The notes beneath the pieces were generated by a model. That model was given only the letters and a program-made list of their open reading frames with translations, made no database searches and had not been told where the DNA came from. Shown here piece by piece: positions 17,028-25,300 of a stretch of DNA of 42,025 nt (its first letter is position 1; each line of letters begins with the position of its first letter). This stretch comes from Planctomycetota bacterium (GTDB lineage Bacteria; Planctomycetota; UBA1135; GCA-002686595): assembly GCA_002686265.1 (NCBI GenBank), contig NZBA01000061.1, positions 1 to 42,025 of the forward strand, in the 5' to 3' direction. The translations under genes were made by a program, and so were the position numbers.

Positions 17028-17723
17028 TCAGCCGAGAACGCGCGCGAAGAACGCCCGCAGGGCGAACAGGCGCGCCTCGGACTTCTGGTAGCGCACGGCG
17101 GCCGCGGCCAAGCGGCCGACCTCGGCGAAGGCCGCGCGCGCCTGTGCCTTCTGCCCGCCGCCGCGCAAGGCCACACCCCGCCGATAGGCGCTCTCCGCAC
17201 TCGGTCCGTAATCGCGCTCGAAGCGCTCCAGCTCTGCGAAGGCCTCCTCGTGGCGGCCGCAGACCACGAGCGCCTCCGCCCGCCGCAGGCGCGGGGCGCC
17301 GTAGGCGTGCCCCGCGTCGAGCTCGATGGTCCTCGCGAAGGCCGCCGCCGCGTCCTCGACCTGTCCGGCGCCGAGCAGGGCACAACCGAGGCGGTAGGCC
17401 CACTCGGTCACCTCCGGCTCCCCCTCCGCCGCGGCCCGCAGGTGGGCGATGGCGGCGCGGTGACTTCCCTGGTTGACGAGCAGCGCCCCGAGCTTGCCCC
17501 GGTTGCGGGGCGTGTCGACTCCTCCCAACTCCCGCTGGGCGCGCTGGAAGCTCACGCGCCGACGAGTCATCGTCCCCAGGCGATCGGCCAGCAGTCCGAC
17601 GAGGAAGGCCGCCAGGAAGAACCCCAGGAGCGGGATCTGGAAGAAGACGCCGACCACGGGCAGCTGACGCAGGGTCCCCATCACGAGGAAGACCACCAGG
17701 ATGGTTCCGATGAGCCGCAGCAT
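17028..17723 (-). CDS. membrane-anchored TPR protein of unknown function
   Basis: 231 residues. Two hydrophobic segments lie at the N-terminus (LIGTILVVFLVMGTL and GVFFQIPLLGFFLAAFLVGLL), then a basic linker (TMTRRRVSFQRAQRE) and three or four TPR helix pairs, for example EWAYRLGCALLGAGQVEDAA and ESAYRRGVALRGGGQKAQAR. The TPR part probably lies in the cytosol next to the membrane and binds another protein; the partner is unknown. It is a single gene, convergent with the ABC permease and divergent from lpxB, with a 256-nt upstream gap in which I see no clear element. Confidence 0.82.
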   Translation of the reverse strand: MLRLIGTILVVFLVMGTLRQLPVVGVFFQIPLLGFFLAAFLVGLLADRLGTMTRRRVSFQRAQRELGGVDTPRNRGKLGALLVNQGSHRAAIAHLRAAAEGEPEVTEWAYRLGCALLGAGQVEDAAAAFARTIELDAGHAYGAPRLRRAEALVVCGRHEEAFAELERFERDYGPSAESAYRRGVALRGGGQKAQARAAFAEVGRLAAAAVRYQKSEARLFALRAFFARVLG

Positions 17724-17979
17724 CCGTGGACCTCAGGCGGGAGCTCGCCCGCACACGCCTCTTGACTCGCTCGCCGCCTCGCATGCACGCAAGACCGCCG
17801 GCCCGAGGCGTTCGAAAGCCATCTCCCCTCCCATGGAAAGGTCCAGGATAGCGAACCGAGCCGCCGGAGGGAGCAGCCTTGGCGGCAGGCGAGGGGCACC
17901 GGAGCGGTTCGGGGGGCCGAGGGTGCCGGTTCGGCGTCGAAGGAGTGATGGCGGGGGGGCGAGGGAGTACAAAGACGCC

Positions 17980-19365
17980 ATGTCGCCGCACTCCTTCACG
18001 CCTCCCCCCACCCTGGCGGTCCTGCTCGAGCTTCTGCGGGCCCTGGGAGCGGTCCTGCTCCTGCCCGGGCGCATCGGTGCCTACCTCCTGCGGCGCGGGG
18101 CCCTGCGGGCGGAGCTGGCGGCGGACCTGGAACGAGAGGTGACCCCCGAGACCGTGCCCGCCGGTGATTGGCCCACCGACCGGCCCCTGACCCTGTTCGT
18201 GGCCTGCGCCGAAGCCTCCGGTGAGATCCACGCCCTGAGCTTGGTCGAAGCCGTGCGCGCCCTCGCCGCCGCGGCAGGTGCACCGCCGCCGCGCTTGGTG
18301 GGCCTGGGCGGCCGAGAGCTGGAAGCCCTGGGCGTGGAACTCGTCGGCCGCCCGGTCGAGCACGCCGCCATGGGCCTCACGAGCGCCTTGAGCTCCCTGC
18401 CCTACTACCTCGGCCTCGCACGCGACGCGGCCGCCTGGTTTCGCACCCAACGACCCGACGCCTTCGTGCCCGTGGACTCGCCGGCCCTCTTCGTGCCCCT
18501 GGCGCGCATCGCCCGCCGCTACGGCGTGCCGACCGCCCATTTCGTCACCCCGCAGTACTGGGGCTGGGCGCCGTGGCGAGCGAAGGCCTACCGGCAGGCG
18601 GTCGAGCGCGCCCTCTCGATCCTGCCCTTCGAGCCGCCGTGGTTCGCGCGCCGCGGCATCTCGGTCACCCACGTCGGACACCCGCTGCTCGACGCCCTGC
18701 CGCCCCCCGCTGCCCACGACGAGGGCCAACGCAACCTCCTGGTGCTCCTGCCCGGCAGCCGGGAGGCGGTGATCCGGCGCAACCTGCCCTGGATGGCGGA
18801 GGTCGTCAGAGCGGCCCGCGCCCAGCTCGGCGGTCTGGAGGTCGCCGTCTGCCAGGAGAGCGGGGAGCGGACCGAGCTGCTGTGCGAGCTCCTCGCCGAG
18901 CACGGGCTCGACGACGGCTTCCGCCTGCAGACCGGCTCCCTGCACGAGACCCTCGCCCGCGCCCGCGCGGCGTTCTCGGTCTCGGGGACGGTGCTCCTCG
19001 ACCTGCTCCACCAGCGCGTCCCGACGGTCGTCGTCTACCGCGTCTCGCGCCGCACGGCCTTTCTGGGACGCCGGCTGTTGACCGCGCCCTGGTTCTCCTC
19101 GGTCAACCTCCTGGCCCGCGCGGAGGTCTACCCCGAGTTCTGCTTCGCCGGGGACGGCCCGCGCGCCGAGGTGGGCGCGGCCCTAGTGCGCGCGGCGGTC
19201 GACGAGCAGTGGCGGCGAGACTGCCTGACCGGCCTGGAGGAGGCCGCCCGCCGCCTCGGCCCACCGGGGGCCGCCGAGCGGGCCGCCCAAGCGGTCCTGG
19301 CCATGGTCGGCAGGGACGCGCGGGCCCCCGCGGGGCGCGGGCGCGTGTCGGAGGCGAGCGCGTGA
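17980..19365 (+). CDS. lpxB: lipid-A-disaccharide synthase (LpxB-like)
   Basis: About 461 residues. The GT19 motifs of LpxB appear in order: CAEASGEIHA (76-85), the AAMGL segment near 130, HFVTPQYWGWAPWR (187-200), ILPFEPPWFARRG, HVGHPLLD (231-238), VLLPGSR (255-261), and a late SGTVLLDLLHQRVPTVVVYR block. LpxB joins UDP-diacylglucosamine to lipid X to make the lipid A disaccharide at the inner membrane. The E. coli protein is 382 residues; the extra here is mostly a ~70-residue N-terminal extension with a hydrophobic helix (about 11-37), which could anchor it. A purine-rich GGGAG lies about 12 nt before the ATG. The gene ends in a GTGA overlap with a sigma factor, an unusual partner. Confidence 0.87.
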   Translation: MSPHSFTPPPTLAVLLELLRALGAVLLLPGRIGAYLLRRGALRAELAADLEREVTPETVPAGDWPTDRPLTLFVACAEASGEIHALSLVEAVRALAAAAGAPPPRLVGLGGRELEALGVELVGRPVEHAAMGLTSALSSLPYYLGLARDAAAWFRTQRPDAFVPVDSPALFVPLARIARRYGVPTAHFVTPQYWGWAPWRAKAYRQAVERALSILPFEPPWFARRGISVTHVGHPLLDALPPPAAHDEGQRNLLVLLPGSREAVIRRNLPWMAEVVRAARAQLGGLEVAVCQESGERTELLCELLAEHGLDDGFRLQTGSLHETLARARAAFSVSGTVLLDLLHQRVPTVVVYRVSRRTAFLGRRLLTAPWFSSVNLLARAEVYPEFCFAGDGPRAEVGAALVRAAVDEQWRRDCLTGLEEAARRLGPPGAAERAAQAVLAMVGRDARAPAGRGRVSEASA

Positions 19366-20042
19366 GCCCGGCGAGCCGGTTTCCCGAGATTCCCTTGAAG
19401 GGACCCGCGCCCGGGGCGAAGGGCCCCGACGCCATGGCGATCGAGGTGACGAGACTGATGCTGGCCGCGCGCGACGGCGACCACCGCGCCTTCGACGACC
19501 TGGTGGGCCGCCTGCGCGGGCGCGCCTTCTCGATCGCCCACTCCCTCGTCGGCTCGCGCGAGGACGCCCACGACATGACCCAGGAGACCTTCATGAAGGT
19601 CTTCCGGGCGCGCGAGACCTTCCGCGAGGGCGAGGCTTTCCTGCCCTGGTTCCACCGCATCCTGCGCAACACCTGCTACAGCTTCCTGCGCAAGCGCGGT
19701 CGCCTGCGGAAGGTCTCGCTCTCGAGCCGGTGGCGGGGGGCCGAGGACGAGGGCGACTACGATCTGGCCGACCCCGACGCCCCCGCGCCCTCGGCGCGAG
19801 CCGAGGCCGGCGAGCGCACGGCGGCCTTCCGCGAGGCGTTCGGGACGCTCTCGGCGCGCGACCGCGAGATCATCACCCTGCGCCACTTCGAGGAGCTCTC
19901 CTACCGCGCGATCGCCGAGTCCCTCGACATCCCCCAGGGCACGGTCATGTCGCGCCTGTTCCACGCCCGGCGCCGGCTGCGCGAGCGCCTGGGGGACGCC
20001 GTCGCAGAGGCACCGAACACGACCGCCGAAGAGAACCGATGA
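19362..20042 (+). CDS. ECF-type RNA polymerase sigma factor
   Basis: 226 residues from the GTG that overlaps the lpxB stop (GTGA), or 202 from the ATG at 19434, which is nearer the usual family start. Codons between the two starts mostly end in G or C, so both remain possible. Region 2 spans HRAFDDLVGRLRGRAFSIAH to the FLPWFHRILRNTCYSFLRK helix and includes the DMTQETFMKVFRA core; region 4 is LSARDREIITLRHFEELSYR followed by the DNA-recognition helix IPQGTVMSRLFHARRRL. The linker between them is short and acidic, as in ECF factors. The next gene, an anti-sigma-like membrane protein, overlaps by ATGA, the usual arrangement of a sigma/anti-sigma pair. Confidence 0.93.
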   Translation: MSPASRFPEIPLKGPAPGAKGPDAMAIEVTRLMLAARDGDHRAFDDLVGRLRGRAFSIAHSLVGSREDAHDMTQETFMKVFRARETFREGEAFLPWFHRILRNTCYSFLRKRGRLRKVSLSSRWRGAEDEGDYDLADPDAPAPSARAEAGERTAAFREAFGTLSARDREIITLRHFEELSYRAIAESLDIPQGTVMSRLFHARRRLRERLGDAVAEAPNTTAEENR

Positions 20043-20506
20043 GCAGCACCGACGAACGAGCCCCCAGCGGCGACCACCCGCGGCGTGACGAGCTCTTGTG
20101 CATGGCCTACGTCGACGACGAGCTGGCCGCCGACGCCCGAGTGGAACTCGAGCGACGCATGGCCGGCGAACCCGCCCTCACGGCGCAGGTCAGCGCCTAC
20201 CGCAAGCTCGAGGTGCTCGCGCGCCAAGTCGCCCCCGACGAACCCGCCGACCACGAATGGAAGCGCCTGGAGCGCGAGGGCACCCAGCGCGCCGGCCTCG
20301 GTGTGGGCTGGGCCCTGTTCGTCGGCGGCGCCTTGTTCTTCTACGGCTGGCTGGGACTCGAGCTGGCCACCGACGACGAGTTGGATCTGGTTCCCAAGCT
20401 CGCCATCGCCGCTCTCGTCGGCGGCTTCACCCTCCTGTTGGGCATGACCTTGCGCGCGCGCTTGAGGAACCTCCCCCACGACCCTTACACCGAAGTGAAA
20501 CGATGA
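20039..20506 (+). CDS. anti-sigma-factor-like membrane protein
   Basis: 155 residues. The N-terminal segment LLCMAYVDDELAADARVELE (about 19-38) resembles the first helices of anti-sigma domains (the AYVDDEL pattern followed by a basic helix), but the zinc motif H-x3-C-x2-C is absent and there is only one Cys (Cys21). Two membrane helices follow, about 87-107 and 120-138, then a short basic tail. It probably holds the upstream ECF factor at the membrane. The ATG overlaps the sigma stop and its own stop overlaps the next ATG, so it is translated in a chain. The anti-sigma role is inferred from sequence pattern and position. Confidence 0.85.
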   Translation: MSSTDERAPSGDHPRRDELLCMAYVDDELAADARVELERRMAGEPALTAQVSAYRKLEVLARQVAPDEPADHEWKRLEREGTQRAGLGVGWALFVGGALFFYGWLGLELATDDELDLVPKLAIAALVGGFTLLLGMTLRARLRNLPHDPYTEVKR

Positions 20507-20823
20507 TCATCGCCACGACCGAGGAACTGCCGGGCAAGCGAATCCAGGAGAGCTTCGGCCTCGTCAGAGGCAACGCCGTCCGCGCCCGCCACCTGGGCAA
20601 GGACATCGGGGCGGCGATCAAGGGCATCGTGGGCGGCGAGATCACCGAGTACACGAAGCTCATGGGCGAGGTGCGCGAGCAGGCGCTGGACCGCATGTGC
20701 AAGGAGGCGCGAGCCCGGGGCGCCAACGCTGTCGTCGCCCTGCGTTTCGCCAATACCGAGATCGCCGCCGGGGCCGCCGAGATCCTCGCCTACGGCACGG
20801 CCGTGCGCGTCGAGGAGGAGTAG
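20503..20823 (+). CDS. YbjQ/UPF0145 (DUF74) family protein
   Basis: 106 residues covering the whole family length. Recognisable features are TTEELPGKRI at the start, the GLVRGNAVRARHLGKDIGA segment, the GGEITEYTKLMGEVREQALD helix, and ARGANAVVALRFANTEI with the closing strand EILAYGTAVRVE. Family members form small cytosolic oligomers and are often called putative heavy-metal-binding proteins; their cellular role is not settled. It ends a four-gene chain with lpxB, sigma factor and anti-sigma-like protein through an ATGA overlap, which suggests a shared stress or envelope function. Just after its stop, homology to a decayed nitroreductase begins on the other strand. Confidence 0.9.
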   Translation: MIIATTEELPGKRIQESFGLVRGNAVRARHLGKDIGAAIKGIVGGEITEYTKLMGEVREQALDRMCKEARARGANAVVALRFANTEIAAGAAEILAYGTAVRVEEE

Positions 20824-20825
20824 GC

Positions 20826-21038
20826 CTGGCGAAAGACGACGATCAACGCCGGCGCCACCTCGAGGAAGGGCTTGCTGGCGTCCAAGCCCAAGGGCTCGAC
20901 CGCGTGCAGCCACTCCTCGGTCATGCGCTCGCCTTGGTTCGTGCGCTCCTCGCGCTCGGCGGCGGCGCGCATCTCGCCCTCGAGCTTGGGGGCGGTGACG
21001 ACGACGAAGCGTTAGGGTTGCTGGTGGGCGCCGGAGGG
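20826..21038 (-). pseudogene. nitroreductase-family gene fragment
   Basis: On the minus strand the frame reads PSGAHQQP, a TAA stop at 21014-21012, RFVVVTAPKLEGEMRAAAE, a short Glu/Arg-rich helix, EEWLHAVEPLGLDASKPFLE and VAPALIVVFRQ. This is the order found in nitroreductases of the iodotyrosine-deiodinase-like group: the FMN-binding P-S-G-(A/N)-x-Q-P turn, a F-V-V-V strand, and the KPFLExAPxLIVVF block. The stop falls where the family has Trp or Tyr. The N-terminus and the C-terminal half are missing; homology fades at the 3' end of the YbjQ gene. It fills most of the 324-nt gap 20824-21147. I call it a remnant, not a functional gene. Confidence 0.72.
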
Positions 21039-21147
21039 TGACAAACCGGAACCGCGGGCGGCGAGCGTGGTTTGAGCGCTCGCCGTGGCCGCACGGCCCG
21101 CGCGAGGCCCCTCCCCCCACCGCCGCCACCACCGAGGATCCCCGCCC

Positions 21148-22530
21148 ATGCGCAACCTGCCGCTTCTCTTCCCGCTCACCCTCGGCACCCTCGCCTCACC
21201 CGCCGTCGCCCAGTTCGACCGCCCCTTCCCGCCTCCCGGGCCGACGGGACAGGGCCCTATCCACGTGGTCTTCGATTTCCACGTGGATCCCTGGGACAAC
21301 GACCTGCCCCTCGCGGGGAAGTGGAGCACCTACCAGAGCTGGATCGACAACACGGAGTGGGTGCTCGACCTGACCGAGTCCTACGCCGTGCCCCTGGGCT
21401 TCAACGCTTCCGGTCCGTTCCTCGAGATGGTCAGCGCCGATGCGGCGGGCAGCGCCGGGCGCGGGGCGGCGCTCTTGCGGCGCATCTACGCCGGCGGCCG
21501 GCAGCTCGGCTCCCACTGCCACACCGAGCGCAAGGAGGGACCGTTCGACTGGCCGCCCTACGGCTTCGGCGCGGACCTCGCCCAGTCGCGCCGCACCTGG
21601 CAAGACGCCGTCGACGCCCTGCATGCCGCGATCCTGACCGCCTTCGCCCAAGCGCCTCCAGAGCCCCTGTCGGTGATCGCCGACCTCAAGGAGTACCACG
21701 TCCCCACCGACGACTATCAGGCCCACAAGCTCTTCAGGGAGTTCGACATGCGCGCGCGGGCCGGCAAGGGGCAGGGCGATTTCCTCAACTGGTACGGACA
21801 CCCCGTCTGGTGGCCGCACCGACCGAGACCGGGCGACGCCCTCGTCGGCGATCCCTCAGCCTTCCCCACGGCCGTCGCCGGCAGCCGGGTGATCGGCCTG
21901 GCGCCCGACGAGAACATGGGCCAGGACATGACGATCCCCAACGCCAAGCGCTTGTTCCTGCAGCTCTACGTGAACTGGCGCTGGGCCGACCGTACCGGCC
22001 AGCCGGAGAAGATCTGGAACTGGGGCTTCGTCTGCAAGCCCGACCACAGCGACCCGGGCGACGCTAGCCGCCCGGCGCTGGAGGACTTCCTGGCCTGGCT
22101 CGACCTGCACTTCGCCCACGCCGTCGAGCCGAGCGGTTCGACGGTCCTGCGCTGGAGCACGCACCGCGACGTGGTCGAGGCCTTCGAAGCCTGGGAGCTG
22201 CGCCACCCCGGGGACGCGGCTTTCTCCCATCCGACCACGGGGGTCGACTGGAGCGTGTACCCCTTCCTGCGCCCGGTCGCCGAGGAGCTGGCGGCCTTCA
22301 TCTGGACCGCAGACCTCGACCTGGGCGCCGGCGTGACGGCCTTCCACCTGACGCGCGCCGGCACGGACGCGGTCTTGTGCTGGCGGGCGGAGGGCGCCTC
22401 GGCGGTCGACGTCAGCGCCCTCCTCGGCTCCTCGATCCGCGCCGTGGAGCTCGAGACCGGCGCTCAGTCGGACCCCGACCCCGCCGCGGTCGGCCTCGGC
22501 GTGACGGCCCTGCTGCTGGTCGAGGACTGA
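21148..22530 (+). CDS. secreted protein of unknown function, possible TIM-barrel/deacetylase-like fold
   Basis: About 460 residues beginning with a signal peptide (MRNLPLLFPLTLGTLASPAV, cleavage near AVAQ). I do not recognise the family. Features seen are an opening strand VVFDFHVDPWDNDLP with Asp and His, a GSHCHTERKEG segment, IGLAPDENMGQDMTIPNAKR, and NWRWADRTGQPEKIWNWGFV. The D-x-H...H-x-H pattern and the aromatic content recall polysaccharide-deacetylase-like or other metal-dependent carbohydrate enzymes, but this is a weak inference. A GAGG lies about 7 nt before the chosen ATG; the open frame extends 63 nt further upstream. The next gene in the same direction starts about 110 nt later. 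Confidence 0.85.
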   Translation: MRNLPLLFPLTLGTLASPAVAQFDRPFPPPGPTGQGPIHVVFDFHVDPWDNDLPLAGKWSTYQSWIDNTEWVLDLTESYAVPLGFNASGPFLEMVSADAAGSAGRGAALLRRIYAGGRQLGSHCHTERKEGPFDWPPYGFGADLAQSRRTWQDAVDALHAAILTAFAQAPPEPLSVIADLKEYHVPTDDYQAHKLFREFDMRARAGKGQGDFLNWYGHPVWWPHRPRPGDALVGDPSAFPTAVAGSRVIGLAPDENMGQDMTIPNAKRLFLQLYVNWRWADRTGQPEKIWNWGFVCKPDHSDPGDASRPALEDFLAWLDLHFAHAVEPSGSTVLRWSTHRDVVEAFEAWELRHPGDAAFSHPTTGVDWSVYPFLRPVAEELAAFIWTADLDLGAGVTAFHLTRAGTDAVLCWRAEGASAVDVSALLGSSIRAVELETGAQSDPDPAAVGLGVTALLLVED

Positions 22531-22639
22531 GCCGCGGGCGGCCAGACGCGGATGAACCGCTCGCGCCGGGGCGCGTTTGGACTTTTGGGGGCCACGGGAC
22601 GATCATGGTCCCTCCAGCGTCCAATACCCGCCTTCCGCC

Positions 22640-24391
22640 ATGCACGCCCTCCTCGCCACCTGCGCCCTCCTCGCTCCCCAGGCTCACCCCGCGCTCGCGC
22701 TCGAGAGCACGCAGCCAGTCCAAGAGGCCGAGCTCGACCTCAAGGCCGACCTCGATCGCAGCGTGCGTTGGCTGCGCTCGAGGCAGGCCGCCGACGGCCG
22801 CTACGGAGCGGGCGTGAAAGACACCGCCTGGGCCCTGCACGCCTTCGCCGGCTGCCCGCGCGCCTACCGCCGCCACCACGGTCCCTTCGTCTCCGACGCC
22901 CTCGACTACCTCGCCGAGCAGCAGCGCGACGACGGCTCGATCGCCGATGAGGACACGCGCGACCTCGAGCGCCTAGAGCAGTCGGCCCTGTCGCACTTGG
23001 CCCTCTCGGGCTACCCCGACGAGCGCTCGGTCGCCGTCCTGGCGCGCCTGACGGCCTGGTTCGACACGACCCCCCCCGGCACGCTGCGCTCGACGCCCCT
23101 AGGGCGCGCCGAAGCGCACGAGCTCGCCTTGCGCTGGCTCGCCCGCCGCCGCGCCGACGGCTCCTGGGACGGGGAGCAGGGAGCGGTGATCGAAACCTCG
23201 CGGGCGGTGATCGAGCTCGCCCGCGCCTGGTCCGCCTTGAAACCCCCAGCCGTCGAACCAACCCCCGCGCGCCGCCTGCCGCCCTTCGACGAAGCCGAAC
23301 GTTCGGCGGTGATCGAGTCCCTACGGCGCGGGGCCCTGTTCCTCGTGGCGAGCAGCGAAGGCGGTCTGTGGGGGCCGGAGGGCCAGGCCGAGGCCGGGAT
23401 GTCCGCCATGGCCCTCAGCGCCCTCCAGGCCCTGCCCGCTCCGCGCCCGCCGGCCGTGCAGCAGACCATCGACGACGGCTTGGCGTGGCTGGCCTCGCTG
23501 CAGAAACCCGACGGCTCGATCCACGACGGCAAGCTGGCCAACTACATCACCTCGGCCTCGATCCTGGCCATGGCGCGCTCGGGCAAGGCGGAGCTCGCCG
23601 GCCACCTCGCGCGCGCGCGCGGGTTCCTCGTCGCCCTGCAAGCCGACGAGGGCGAGGGCTACAGCGAGGGCGACCTGTACTACGGCGGTATCGGCTACGG
23701 CAACGACGAGCGCCCCGACCTCTCGAACCTGCAGATGGCCCTCGAGGCCCTGTCGGCGGCGGGACTTGAGGAGGGCGACGAGACCTTCCGCAAGGCCCTG
23801 CGCTTCTTGGAGCGCACCCAGAACCGCTCGGAGTCCAACGACCTCTCGGTCCGCGAGGGCGACCGAGTCGTCGTTCGCAGCGGCGACGACGGCGGCGCGG
23901 CCTACTCGCCCGGCGAGTCCCCGGCCGGGCACGCGACCCTGCCGGACGGCACGCGCCACCCGCGCTCCTACGGATCGATGACCTACGCCCTCCTCAAGGG
24001 TTTCGTCTTCGCCGGCCTGAAGCAGGACGACCCGCGCATGCAGGCCGCCTGGAAGTGGATCCGCGAGCACTACACCCTGGACGTGAACCCCGGCTTCGAG
24101 CACGTCGACGACCCGCGCGCCGCCTATCAGGGCCTGTTCTACTACTTCCATACCATGGCCCGCGCCCTCGACCTGTTCGGCGAAGAGCACGTCGTAGACC
24201 CCGGCGGCGTCGCCCACCCCTGGCGCCGCCAGCTCTGCGGGCGGCTGCTCGCCATGCAGCGCCGCGACGACGGATCGTGGGTCAACGAGAACGCGCCGCG
24301 CTGGTGGGAGGGCAACACGGTCCTGGCGACGTCCTACGCGATGATCACCCTCTCCCACGCCATGCCGGCGCGGGAGGACGGGGAGCGTTGA
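22640..24391 (+). CDS. secreted prenyltransferase/squalene-oxidase-repeat protein
   Basis: About 583 residues with a short hydrophobic leader (MHALLATCALLAPQAHPALA), so probably exported. It is built from alpha/alpha-barrel repeats of the terpenoid-cyclase/prenyltransferase type, each with an L-x-x-Q-x-x-D-G-(S/R) turn: WLRSRQAADGRYG, YLAEQQRDDGSI, WLARRRADGSWDG, WLASLQKPDGSIHDG and LLAMQRRDDGSWVNE. The DxDD of squalene-hopene cyclases is not seen, and in Planctomycetota such secreted repeat proteins are common without known activity. I would not call it a cyclase. The true start could be the ATG at 22577, but the later ATG gives a signal-like N-terminus. It converges with the signal peptidase gene, 13 nt apart. 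Confidence 0.87.
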   Translation: MHALLATCALLAPQAHPALALESTQPVQEAELDLKADLDRSVRWLRSRQAADGRYGAGVKDTAWALHAFAGCPRAYRRHHGPFVSDALDYLAEQQRDDGSIADEDTRDLERLEQSALSHLALSGYPDERSVAVLARLTAWFDTTPPGTLRSTPLGRAEAHELALRWLARRRADGSWDGEQGAVIETSRAVIELARAWSALKPPAVEPTPARRLPPFDEAERSAVIESLRRGALFLVASSEGGLWGPEGQAEAGMSAMALSALQALPAPRPPAVQQTIDDGLAWLASLQKPDGSIHDGKLANYITSASILAMARSGKAELAGHLARARGFLVALQADEGEGYSEGDLYYGGIGYGNDERPDLSNLQMALEALSAAGLEEGDETFRKALRFLERTQNRSESNDLSVREGDRVVVRSGDDGGAAYSPGESPAGHATLPDGTRHPRSYGSMTYALLKGFVFAGLKQDDPRMQAAWKWIREHYTLDVNPGFEHVDDPRAAYQGLFYYFHTMARALDLFGEEHVVDPGGVAHPWRRQLCGRLLAMQRRDDGSWVNENAPRWWEGNTVLATSYAMITLSHAMPAREDGER

Positions 24392-24404
24392 GGCCGCGTT
24401 CGCT

Positions 24405-25175
24405 TCAGCGCACGCGGCCGGCGCGCTCCGGCGGCCACACGCGCAGGTCCACGCGGCCGCGCAGCAGCGCGCGCGGGACCTGACCGAACTCGCGGCTGTC
24501 CGCCGAGTGCGGACGGTTGTCGCCCAACACGAAGAAGTGACCCTCCTTCACGACGGCCCGCTCGTAGGTGTAGGTGTCGCCGCGTGAGACGTAAGGTTCG
24601 GTCAGCAGCCGGCCGTTGACCCACACGCGCCCGCCGGCCATCAGCACCTCGTCTCCGGGCAAACCGACGACACGCTTGATGTAGTCCAGGCTCGGATCGA
24701 GAGGGTAGCTCAGCACGACCACGTCGCCGCGGTCCACGCCGTCGAAGGCGAGACTGAAGCGATCGATCAGGATCCTGTCCCCGTCGAGAATGCCCGGGTT
24801 CATCGAGCTACCGCGCACGACCGAGAGGTTGAAGGCGACCAGGGCCATCAGGACCGCGAGCCCGCCCGAGCGCAGGGGCAGGCGCACCAGGCGCGACAGG
24901 ATGCGATACAGCAGGCGCCAGGGACGGCGGCCCCCACCGGTCGCCGCGGCCTCCGAATCGGAGAGGGCGAAGGCGGCGAAGGGTCGCTCCGCCAGGGCAG
25001 CCGGATCCACGCCGGCGACGGCCTCGAGCACACCGATCTCGATCAGAGAGAGCTCGTGGCGCTCGCAGGGCGAGAAGCGCCCGCTGGACGAGAGGTGCTC
25101 GCACGGCCGCACGCCCATTGCGCTCACGACGCTCTGCGAATCGCCCGCGGGGGCGTGGTTGGGGGAGGTCCGCAT
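24405..25175 (-). CDS. lepB: signal peptidase I with N-terminal extension
   Basis: 256 residues, family S26. Conserved boxes are RGSSMNPGILDGDRILID with catalytic Ser124, YIKRVVGLPGD with catalytic Lys167, and LGDNRPHSADSREFG (217-231). One membrane helix precedes the Ser box (about 104-120), and the catalytic domain faces the periplasm, where it removes signal peptides. The ~100 residues before the helix are unusual: most type I signal peptidases start at or near the first helix. This part has two Cys (25, 37) and a helical-looking block SLIEIGVLEAVAGVDPAAL, of no family I recognise. The start is well supported by GGAGG 6 nt upstream. Confidence 0.94.
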   Translation of the reverse strand: MRTSPNHAPAGDSQSVVSAMGVRPCEHLSSSGRFSPCERHELSLIEIGVLEAVAGVDPAALAERPFAAFALSDSEAAATGGGRRPWRLLYRILSRLVRLPLRSGGLAVLMALVAFNLSVVRGSSMNPGILDGDRILIDRFSLAFDGVDRGDVVVLSYPLDPSLDYIKRVVGLPGDEVLMAGGRVWVNGRLLTEPYVSRGDTYTYERAVVKEGHFFVLGDNRPHSADSREFGQVPRALLRGRVDLRVWPPERAGRVR

Positions 25176-25181
25176 GGCGCC

Positions 25182-25186
25182 CCTCC
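25182..25186 (-). promoter_or_regulatory. strong ribosome binding site of lepB
   Basis: GGAGG lies 6 nt before the ATG at 25175 on the minus strand. It fixes the start and confirms that the N-terminal extension of the signal peptidase is translated. It is one of few strong sites in the window. Confidence 0.7.
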
Positions 25187-25300
25187 CTATCGGAAGGCGC
25201 TCCCCCCACTCTTGAGCGGCTCCCTCCCGCCGGCGGCTCCGCCGGCCGGACAGCGCCTCCCACCGGCGGGCGCGGACCCTCTACGGCCGTTCCCCGGGAC

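Noticed and set aside
17724..17979. Possible promoter TTGACT near 17765 before lpxB
   Set aside because: No acceptable -10 element at the right distance; a single hexamer is not enough in this composition.
22640..24391. Squalene-hopene cyclase
   Set aside because: Only the barrel repeats are present; the catalytic DxDD motif is not seen and a signal peptide is likely.
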